From assembly GCF_000327385.1 (NCBI RefSeq), contig NW_008708645.1:2893915-2957914 (forward strand): a stretch of 64,000 nt of DNA. The letters run 5' to 3'. The position numbers were made by a program, and so were the translations under genes. How positions within the stretch are numbered: the first letter of the stretch is position 1; every line of letters begins with the position of its first letter. Source of the stretch: Lottia gigantea. Lineage: Eukaryota > Mollusca > Gastropoda > Lottiidae. Below, one piece after another: positions 1 to 12,100 of the stretch. The notes beneath the pieces were generated by a model. It was not told the DNA's origin. It was given only the letters and a program-made list of their open reading frames with translations, and did no database searches.

Positions 1-139
1 ATATCTCTTGTGTCAAAATGCAATTCAGAACTGTTGTCGCAATGGTTTTTTAATAGACAGGTGCCATGCGTGCTTGTTCACGTTAAATCAGATGAACATA
101 AAACATATAAAGATCATTATGAGAATATAATAAAGTTAC

Positions 140-3100
140 CTGGTTCCCCAGGCTTGGCAATATTTATAGTAGTTGGTGGTTGAGTCGGTGCAACTGTCGG
201 TGGTTGGGGTGGTGGTTGAGTTGGTGTGGTCGGTGGTACTGGTTTAAGTACTGGAAACTGGATTGTCAGCGGGTTGGAACCCGTATTGGAACCCGTGATG
301 GAACCAGTTTGAGTATTGGTTGTAGGTGTCTGTGGCTGAGTTATTGGTTGGTAAGGCGGTTGAAACGGTTTATTCACATTCACATTATTACCGCCACCAC
401 TGGTTGGTGGGAAGGTTGGTGGTTGATTTGATGGTTTATTTGATGGTTGATTTGGAAACCTCGATGGTTGATTTGGAAACGTTGGTTGTTGATTTGGAAA
501 CGATGTTGGTTGATTTGGAAACGATGTTGGTTGATTTGGAAACGGGTAGGGATTTAAGTTAGAGCCATTATTATTAGGTTGTGTGTTTATGTTTGATTCG
601 GGATCCATGCATTTCATTAATTCGGTGTTGAAGGTGGTGCGACATTTCATTAAGATAGCCCTACCAGTCTTACAGATATAGTACTGGTTAGTCGTACCAG
701 GTAAAGCTGCTATGAAACCAGCTGGTTGAAGATGACACGAAGGGTACAGAGACTCACATGGTGGACACTGTGATTGATCACTGCTAGAACAGGTGTAGAA
801 TCTTTGATAATCACCTGAAAAAAAAAATTTCCAAGGTTCCAACTTCTTATCGAATCTAATCCTTTTCATTTCGATGGAGACGATCTTTTCAACAGAATCG
901 TGATCCTTCTCTGCTGTTGGACTATTTTTCTTTTCTACTGATATGGAATGATGTTCGAGATTTACTTTTCATGCCGACAACGAGAAAATGCTTGGCAGTT
1001 TAAGGGGTATTTGAGCAGGACAAAGGCTTTGGACTAGCAACACAAAGGGTTTCAGCTTTGCCCAATCTCAATGACTAGGGCCCAGACCTGTAACTAGCCC
1101 AATGTGCCAAGAGGACGATTAGTTACGGGATTTCCCGTCGACCTACTTCACTCGTTTCAGGCTCTAGAACCAGTGTAAAAAACGATGCGTTTCAGGTTTA
1201 GATAACAATTCAATCGTTGGATGTCCGGTCCTGTTCAATGAATCTGGAATTAACGGTATTGAAATATACTTACATGGATTCTTGAAATCAATACGACGGC
1301 CACAATCAACTTTCTCAAAAGGTTGGCACTCCATGTATTCATACGAGAAGAGTTTAGGGTAGGGACATTCTACCAGTCTTGATGACATGGGAGCTGTACA
1401 GTCGTAATACTGGGCACAATGTAGAGGATTACCAATTCTTCCTGCCGGATACTTGTTACAATAGGCCGTCATCGATTCTGAAATGAAATTGAGTTTTACG
1501 TTCTGCTCTTCATTACCTTACGCCATTTCTAGTTGCGACAGAGGTAGCGAAGTAATCTTTTCATGCTCAATTTTGCGGAACGGGGCTCGGACAATTTCAG
1601 TTTAATCCGGCACGAAATTCCATCCCAGCTTTATTCAGTCTAGACATTCCAGCCAATCAAGCTGCTGTAAATGGACGCGATGGTGCATTAGACACCATTA
1701 ACACTAGGTCTGACAAAGGAACGGTTGGTGAAATAGCTCTAATCTTCTATCACGATAAAGCAAACAAAATCTTACCTTTCGATACACTAGTAGCACATCT
1801 CCGCTCTAAAATATCAAAAACTTGACCAGGTGGGCAATCATAACGGTACATGAACCTAAAGTCAGCGCAGTAGATATAAGAAGAGGTCAGCTCCCATCTG
1901 GGTACAGCGTACAGACCGTTAACACGTCCAGAGCAGTCCGGTAACACTTGGTTACATGGTATACAGCTCATATCTGTACATTGATACTGTTTATATTCAC
2001 CTGAAATACAAGTTACATGAAGTTTTAATACCATACTGTGTTCAATGAAGGAAATTGTCCAGGATAATGTCATTAGCATGCTCTTTTCGATTCCTGGTGC
2101 CAATGGGTCGTAATCTTGCTCAAACTGTAACGCACATATCAATAACTAGATACGTATCATGTTTGTCCCTTTTACTTGCATCCCCTGTCAACCTTTGCTG
2201 AAATCTACCTCTGAGTCCCTGGGGAGCAGGATTCTACCTCGCCGAGTTCACCTGGATCTCACCTAGGATGTCATATTTAAATGTAACTGATAGTGGATGC
2301 TCTATACCGGTGGTTCCCAACCTTTTTCAGCCTTCACAACCCTGGACCATCTATGTTTCATCTACATTTCCAGCATGTGATGATGTGAGGTACTCTCTCA
2401 ATTCAAAATGAATTCTTCTCCTACGACAGTTGGCCACACCCCTGACACCTTAGTCCACAACCCTGGGGGGGAGAAAACACCCCAGGTTGGGAACCGAGGC
2501 TCTATATTGCTGCTCCTGAATTGGTTCGACATTCAGTTTGCCACAGGGAAATATGACAAGATTTTGGCAGTCTTTTCCATTTCCCATAATGTATCGATAT
2601 ATCTTCAATGCCCATAGCTTGTTTCACACGGTTCGTCCCCCGCAAACTACTGACCACTTCCATATCAGCTCCCATGATAGGGGAAATTCAACAAACGAGT
2701 AAATACTTACATGGGGAGATTGGTTCACGCCGCTTTTCACAAGAAACGTTGAAGAAATCTTTACAAGACGAAGAGGCGATATCAAATAAATTCGGGTATT
2801 TACATTCAGCTTCGTAGATTTTAAAATTACCACTATAAGCCGTTTGCGAACAGTCGTAATACATAGCACACTCTCCTGGATGAGGTATAATTTGACCCGG
2901 CATAGCTTCACAGAATAATCTTAGTGTTTCTACAATTAGTACGAGAAAAATACAATTTACTTCACTTTTGAAACCAATGATGGCTGAGGTTTTGGATAGT
3001 ATGCAAAAATGGTCTGTTAAAATATTCATGGATGTTGCAAATAGAGCTACATGTATATTGTGTTTTCTAAATTCAGTCAATTTAAGGAAGTCCGGCTTCG

Positions 3101-6100
3101 TCATTGTGTTTTATTCAATTATGGTATGACATCACTTTTTAGTTTTCTTTTATTTTATCGCAGTTTGTATCCCTTTTTCGTGATAAAAGTACATTTTGAG
3201 GCTTCTGCTATTGAAGTATCATTGAAAATGATATACATATCTGAAGCTTTTTAGCGTAATTCATGCGTTGAAGATGGTGACAATATATAAACCATCGACA
3301 TCAACAAACGACACTTGTTTTCCTGGATCAAACTGGAGTTGTATGCGTATGAGAACCATGACGTATTAAGTTTTTGGGAGACAAGTTGTGTTACGGCATA
3401 TTTCGCCGATGGTATCAAAATTTAGAAAAAATGTGATATATTACCAGTAGTCAAATCGGACACGCACGTTCCATTTGGTCCGAACAAGGGATCAAATACC
3501 AAACCGTCTGGGCATGTTTTAATATTAAGGGTTCTACCACTAGCACATGACAGATAGTAGGAAGTTAAAGCACGACCAGGGTAAACATTATCACCATCAT
3601 GTAATGTTACACAGTTAGCAGCACAGGGAATACATTGATCATTATTTCTACCATGTCGACAATGTCCTCTTCTATATTCACCTGGAAATATAATTCAGTA
3701 AATTTATTACAGCCGGGATATTAACCCAATGGTTACATGATTCCTCTACGCAGACCCGTAGTTAGCCCAGGGTCTCGGGAAATGGGGCAAATATTTTGAA
3801 GGTGGGCTCAACTATAGTAACTCAACAAGTCATTTAAGTCATCTAAATTTTCAGTGGGGGGGGGGCAAAATTTTTTAGGGGGGCTGCTACTGGCCTGCCT
3901 CTACGTGTTCATTAAAGTTGGGTTCCTCTGTAGCCCCTCGTGTGCCAATTTGTATCTGTGGTTCAAAAATAATCGCAACTTGGAACCTTAGTGCAGCATG
4001 TTCGACCGACACTTTGACATTGAAAAAGTTTTTCCGAAAAATAGTTCGCACACTAAGGGACGTAGCCTTTAAAAAATAGATATTAGACTAGTATGTATAT
4101 GCGAACTGCTACGGCTTTCGTGTGTTTGTTTAGTATTAAATAGCAAATATTTGAGCTAAAATTAAGATTTTAAACTTTTTACTGTAATAACGAAAAAACT
4201 TACAAGGTGCTCTTGGAACTGGTCTAGATTGACAATCAGCATCGAGGAAATAAACACATTTCTTGAGTTTTATATCAAATAAATATAAATAAACACATTC
4301 AGCTTGGTATTTATATAAATCTCTATCATGTTCATATTTGGAACAATCAAAGAACAAGGAACAACTGGCAGGATCGGCAAACTTCATGGTAGGGTTAACG
4401 CGACAAAAATCAATGGCCGATTCTGAAATTAAAAAAAAAAAATGATAATATATAAGAATATAAAGATTTATGCCACTGAAAAACGAAACATAAAACAATT
4501 GGACAATTTTAACTAGTTTTAAGTTGCCACTTTTTCACAAGAAACATTGAAGAAATAGTCTACTTTCGGGAACATCGATTGTAACTGAGGTTGTCAATGG
4601 GCATTCGGGAACATCGATTGTAACTGAGGTTGTCAATGGGCATTCGGGAACATCGATTGTAACTGAGGTTGTCAATGGGCATTCGGGAACATCGATTGTA
4701 ACTGAGGTTGTCAATGGGCATTCGGGAACATCGATTGTAACTGAGGTTGTCAATGGGCAACGTCATGCAGTGTGCAATGAGATTTTGCCAAGACAGCGGC
4801 ATAAGAAAGAATAGTTTATACAAACGAGCTATTTTGCATTAATCCATAAAGGCACTCATGATAACCGTTAGTAGCGTACTCGTTAAATGAAACTTGGTTA
4901 ATCTAAATCACACACATCTATAGAAGGAGGTGGTCTTCGATCCCACAAACTATTTAAAAATAGAGAACTTTTACGCTTCAAGGATATCACCTTCAGCAAA
5001 GTGCTTTTAGTAAATGATTTTTGTATATGCCTAAATGTGAAGCGTCACCGATGTCCGTCGACATGCCAGTCCTTCTTCCCACAATTTGTCGTTAACATGC
5101 ATGAAGACAGGTTTTTGACAGATTATAAGGAAATTAGTGAAATTATTTATTATCACCCGATAATGAACTAGACTTTTTGTTGGTTGAATTTTTGCTCAAA
5201 TGTCTGAATATAAACCAAGCAGTCAGTATGCGTATGTTACTTTGTCTGGCAAGCTATCCCGTTAAGCGTATTTCCTGCTTTATGTTATTATTAGAAGAGT
5301 AAATGTATATTATAATATATTCACTTATTCTTTACAATACATCAACCTCAACGCCTACTTGTATTTAGACAAGAACGTCACTGAATATATTCCTTTCACT
5401 TCAAATTTGTCATAGTTTCACCTGGTTAACGACTTGACTGATTCACTCGACTACTGTTTGAATATAGTCTCGAATAACGTCTTTTCAATAGAATCTAATG
5501 TTATATCATACACATCAGTTGGATTGCGGTGGAAGTTTACGTCGCGATTGTTGTCGATTTCTACTTCAAACTGCTAAGGTAAGTGTATATTTTTGACATC
5601 ACTAGAATTAATTTATTATCCTTAAAACCAGTTTACATGAACGTAAGACGTAACCTTGCGTTCATGTGATAACCATAAAATGGCGGGCGTTATATAGGTA
5701 ACAATATTGATCAATGTCTTAGAGTATTGTGAACTCTCCAAAAGTAGTACTAAAATAAAAACACAAGTTGGTGGCAAAAAGTAGCAAGTGGTCGAACATG
5801 GCCATGTCTCGATATCTTAACTACATCGTTCTTATTGTAATATTTTTTTTCAAATTATAGGCTATAATCCATGCTATCATGTTGAATTGGAATGGAGTTT
5901 TACGTTCTTCTTTTCTGTCCTGAATTGGGCCAATAAAGCCTGGCACCATCATGCAATACCATGTGGGAACTTCTCTTAAAGCGACATAGGGGGTGGGGGA
6001 GATTCTTGCCCACTAAGTAATCGGTTGTTATTAAACACACCATTTCATATTGTCAGAAGTAAATACATAATTTTGAAGTAAGAATTTGTTAGGTTTTGTT

Positions 6101-9100
6101 CAATGTGTCCATTTCGACGATGGACTGGTCGTGTTTTTTGTTATGTAGATTTGTAAGTTGCAGGTGTTAATGTGTCATATTTTTGACAACATTATCACAG
6201 TATTAAAGATGGGTTTACATATTTTTTAGTATCATATTAGGCCAACTATTTGAATAATTGTTGTTTCTAGTGAATTATCATATAATCTTAATCATATCAT
6301 TATGTTCTTATTGCATATAATTAAGAGTTTTAAGCAATTATAAATGTCCATGTATGTACAGTCTGGATAAATTAAAAGACTTTTTGACCTTTCTTGATCG
6401 GTCACTCATTGGAATTCTGCTAGTAATTCTCTTCTAATATGGCTCATTATGAATTAATTATGGATATGTGAAACAAACTGGTATTTTTCCAAGTCATTAG
6501 AACACCTCTCCTTTCTAATCACATAAGTATTAGCATTTTCATTTTCATATATGAAAATAAGGGAACCCATCTTTAAGTTTCTATATCAAGTCTGTAGGAG
6601 TCTGTTTTGGCCCCATGTACCACTGAAGGTGTTTCGATCTTCAACCAGTCGGAAATAAATGTTTTATGTTCTACCTTTCTATGCCTTTTTTGACTAACGA
6701 AGACCGGCAAAACCATGATTGTCATTTTACTATGCGACAAGGAAACGTTTGACATGACAGACTGATTACTTCATATATTGTTACGCATTTTTGTATAACA
6801 CGGGGCAAGTTCAATCCTAACCGGTACTAGGCTATCTGTGACAATTAATTAGTTTCTTGTCTTGTTCAAACCTTTAGAATTTTTGCCAATCCCTACACTA
6901 ACGAAATATCAAAAATAAATCTAAATACATGACAATGTCATTAGGATCTTAATAAACCATGTTGATTAATGTTCAAGACTTGTGACCTTCGTCGGTGCTT
7001 TTTAAGAGAACAGGCTTCTTTAAGAATACTTAATGCATTGATATATGTTTTATTAGTTGTGAAAGTGCACTCTATATATAGGTTTGCCACTTCAGGATTA
7101 TGATTTGCCACTTAAAGATTATGATTTGCCACTTAAAGAGTATGATTTGTTGCCAATTAACCAATATTTATTTGCACTAAAAAGGACATTTTGAAAACAT
7201 TTTGCATAAACAGGGCTGCATAAACCACACAGAAACTCAACTGTATAATATACTGTAGTGGAGCGATGGAGAGTGGGATAGAGGGTGGCAGCGGGAATGG
7301 TGACTTAAGCTTTTCTCCCAGTGATCAGCATTTGAGAGGTTTTTGTTATTAGGCCTACTAACAGTATAATGGAGCGAGAGAGAAGAGAGTTGGATAGGGA
7401 GTGGCAGCAGGACTTAAGCTTCCCTCCCAATGTTCAACATTTGATAGGTTTTTGTTTTTAGGCCTACTATTGTGAAGTCCATATTTATAGTGTTCTTACT
7501 TAATTCGGTGGAGGGAGTTATCTATGTTTGAAGAACTTCAATATTTTTTTGAATAAAAACATTTCGATTTTCAAAATTTGAATCTTTATATACAATTCTT
7601 CATTACTTTTATTATGTAAATGCTTCAAAATATACGCTATAAATTGACGATCACTGACTCTTAAAGTGATGCAAATTATCAAGAATTTAAACAGGTTACA
7701 TTTTACTATCGAAAAATGTTCATATTTTTAGAATTCTAGAAGATCCATAATTTGAAGAAATATTCTTTAAAAATATTCATATAATGCCATACTTTTCTAC
7801 AAGCGATATTGATGATATTTTAGATTTCATGTTTCTTTTATGCTCATTAGCCCAAATTCACCACACGGGACATCGCCTAGCGATCAATTATAAACATTAC
7901 GTCTTCATAGCTATCAAGTCAATTTAGAGATGCTCATTCTTCCAGTACATCTGATAGCAATCTATGGCTAGATCTTTCAACATGTGGTTTATTTTTGTGG
8001 AGATTCAATATTTGAAATATATATTTGATATTCTTCAAGGTGTTTACGTTGGCTTGTGAACCCGGACCCTTTTTCAAATGACGTGTTCTTTCCGCTACAA
8101 TGATCATCTTGAATAAATGTTGTTAATGAATAGGTGACGTCACGTCAGATACGGAAGAATTTTCATTTTGGGGTCCTGTGCAGTGTTTAAAGAGATTTAA
8201 CAAGGATTTTTATCGCCATCGCGATGATTTATAGCTTAATTTTACCCGACAGCATATCTATGGTTTCAGTAATTATTTTTAAAATTGGTGAGATAATGAC
8301 GTCATTATCGCAAATAGTAATGGAGGCAAATGGTTTCAGAGCTAGTGACGTAATCTAATCAATTTTAACAAATCTAATCTAATAATTACTGGAAGTGAAT
8401 TCTACTGGATCACAGACGTAGAACAAGAAATATGAATGGTGCAAGTAGAAAATATAATATGTCTCAGGTGGAACGGCAAAAGGCTAAATACACCATTTCA
8501 ATCCCTTTAAAATTGCATAAAAGGCCCATAATGGAGAACGAAATCGTGAGTGTATAGAATTACATATTATAAAGGTTTATGGTGCATTTACGTAATCTAC
8601 AGTATAAAATTTAATAGGGGATTTTATTTAACTTTGTGAGCAATTTTTGTTATAGCTTATAAGAAAAAGGCCCGGACATATAATACACCCGAATACCCAA
8701 ATTTCGCCAACGCCTTTTAGAATTGCAAAATACTTATTATGTATAAATTAATATTGCCTTTTGTCAAAATGCAGTGGCTTGAAAATTCTTTGTTATTGTA
8801 TTAGGGATTCACGAGTTATAAGAACAGATTTAAGGATATCGTCTGAGCTTCTTCATGTAAAATTGTAAGTAAAATGAAGAAAATCAAAATAATTCGCATT
8901 GTTTTCGGTGATAATACTGGTTTATTGAACATGAGTTTATGTATACATGGATTTCGATTTCAAAAGGACACAGAAAAGGGATGTTCCGAATCTTCATTGG
9001 TATCTATAGCTAACAAAATCCCTGTCTGGTACAATGCAAATATTATATAAAAAAAACAGCCCATAGAGATTATAAAGAGGTTTTTATAAAAATTTGCACC

Positions 9101-12100
9101 TGACGTCCATGGTTCCTGCTGCAATTCCACTACGTCACTTATCGCGAAGCATATGAGATAAAGCATATTTTTCGATTAGTTACGTCACCCTTTGTTTAAG
9201 TGGAATTACAGGAACCACGCACGTATGATTGAAAATTGGAATTCTAGGAATAAAAGGGTACGAAAAGCCCAATATTATAGGAATCAAAGCTTAGTGAAAA
9301 GATACAATGGGTGAACTTAGTCTACATAACATGTAATTACAATTTAACACTAAAATAAATATTAACTTAGACATTGGTATTGTTGATTTGAACTGGTTAT
9401 AAACTTTTTTATTAAAGGTACTCCAGGTTGATTTACTTTGACTATACAACATATCTAATCCTACACCCCCACCTCCCCTTCTTTTAAATTTCAAACTTGG
9501 CCATAATTGCTCATCAGTGAACTTACCTAGTGTCAAATTTATACGACAATATATCTATAAAACTAAGTAATAATCCATTAGACTAAGTAATTTTGAAACT
9601 TGCTTAGAAGCGTGTTTCAATAATTATTTAGTTTTATGGATATATCGTCTTATATAGAGATTCTATTCTTTAGTCATGACACCTGGTAAGTTTAACTAAT
9701 GAATATATACACTTGTTGACCAAGTTTGAGACTTTAAATTTTGTGTCCATTCTAAGTGGTAGTATCCCCTATTATATAAAACAAAACTTCGTAGGATTTT
9801 TGACGGAATAATCTATGACATCAACAAGAAGAATTGTTACGTACCCGTATAAAAACAAATTAATAACACAAATGGACAAATTTGATAAAGAGATACGCTC
9901 GTAACTCAAAGTTGTAGAAGAAACATATTATAATAAATAATGATATATGAAATAACCTGGCATATCGAGTTGACAAACGTAGTCTTGTACTGATATTAGG
10001 TGTTCAAAGAAGTGATAATCCTTCAGGTAATCAACCTGTTACTTTTGACGGCGATGCAAGTTGAGGGAGAAGGGCTGAAAAAAAAGTACCTTGTCGATGG
10101 GACAAAAGTTAATTAATTTAAAGCTGTTCGAACTTAGACACCAATGCCAAGTTTTTTCTTTTGATTACCTATTACCTTCGACCCTTCCACCTATAATCCT
10201 TAGAATTTCTTGATTTTTACTTAGGTTTTCCCTGCAATCTTTTTATGTCGGAGAATAAAGACTGACAGAATAGAACGACTTAAATCATAATTGTCCAAAA
10301 CTTTTATGCTAGACTAGAAAGTGTCTCATTACACCCCAAAAATTTCAAAATTACCTTATTGAGGTAAGTACTCTGAGTTTGAAAATCACTGGCTTAAAGC
10401 AAATAACAAAACGTTTATCAAAGATTCCAAGCAGTGTTGGGTATACCAGTAAAGTCCGGTATGAACTTCGATATGGAATACTCCACCAGGTGTTTTAATC
10501 TTGACCTATCAACTCAGGAATGTGTTATTGATTTACCAAAAATTGAAGGCTGCATAGGTCGAGTTTTTCGGCAGTGATTTTGTATTAAGTGGGTTTTGTT
10601 TATCATTTCAGGATAGTGGATAGCGAGGTACACAAAGTCGTCATACATGGTATCTGTTGTCAATCCAAGATAACACTCATTATATTTTCAACTGTCAAAT
10701 CATCCAATTGATCCTGGTCCAACTACCAACTATTACGACTGCCTAGTCTGTGACAGCGATATCAGCTTCTGCTGGAAGCAAACGTTTAACTTACCATCTA
10801 TCAACCAACCAGACACCGAGCTGTTAAGAATGAACCTTAGTGAACCACATCGGCCATCACCGTCTTCAGAAGAACTATACCCAAAGTGAACTTGACAACT
10901 GATGCGGGACCAAGATCAAATTGCCAAACAAATGGTACCAACTGTCAACTGATGTTGATTTGAATCACCAGTTCCTGAAATTCAGGCCGTCTTCATTAAC
11001 CCACATGGTGCAGAAAAGTAGGACGTAAAACTCCATTCATTTTTTTCCTGAAATTCAGTTCTGAATTTGACAATTAAGATGCAAAGTACTCAACAAGAAT
11101 GAATGACTCTTTGAACGACACTACAGGTGAGGGAGAAAGATTCGTCAACATCGCTGCAGTGTGCTATATTGGAATCATCTTGACTATTGGTTTGATTGGA
11201 AACTCCCTGGTTCTCTATATCTATGCTTATAGATTCAAAGCGTCAGCGTTCAATATTTTCATCATATTCTTAGCAATAATGGATTTCATGCTCTGTGCCC
11301 TGAACCTGCCACTAGAGATCGCCAATATGTCTCATCATATAGAGTTTGGTGGTTGTAAGTTTGTGGTTACAGTGGCAACAGTGACTGCAGTATCAACAGG
11401 ACAATGTTTAGTCGCAATAGCAGCTCTCAGATTCAATGCAGTCTGCAGACCCTTAAAACAAACCATTAGTAACAAAACGGCTCGTTGTTTGACTGTAATG
11501 TTCTTTTTGATAGCATGTGCGGTGTCGTGGCCATCGCCTGTTATTATTACCAACGTCCACAAAAGTCTTGGTGATGATTTTTATGTGACCAATTGTGCCA
11601 GTAGTCCGGAATACGAGCATACTGTCTATCCTTTTTTATATAGTTTGTTTCAATTCCTACTCTTCATTGGTACGTTCTTGTCCATCTCTGTACTATATTG
11701 TATAACTGGCTCGCGACTGTGGAAACGAAAGAAATATGGAATATCATGTCGTTCATCTTCAAGGGAACTCACCAGCTCTACTAGCAGTGAAAAGTATTTT
11801 GAGCAATCCAATTTGGTGGGATGTATATCAAACGATACCGTATTCAGCATCTGTCAAGATGAGACGAAATCTCTGGATAGAACACTCAAATCGAATGAAA
11901 TTCAATCAAATGTCATCAATCAAAATTTGACCCAGGTCAAATTGAATACTGAGTCGCAGAATTTGTATGATCTAAATCAGCTTAGTGCATGTAATGTTCT
12001 CGAGCAATCAAAATTCCTCAGATCTAGTACAGTTACGTATCTATCAAGCAGTATTGAATCGAATACGATTCAAACATCAAATGCGATTCCAACTCATCAA

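Noticed and set aside
4535-4823. Repeat proteins TSVTIDVPECPL / MPIDNLSYNRCSR
   Set aside because: Two frames are open because the unit is 39 bp. Neither links by splice sites to the chitin-binding gene.
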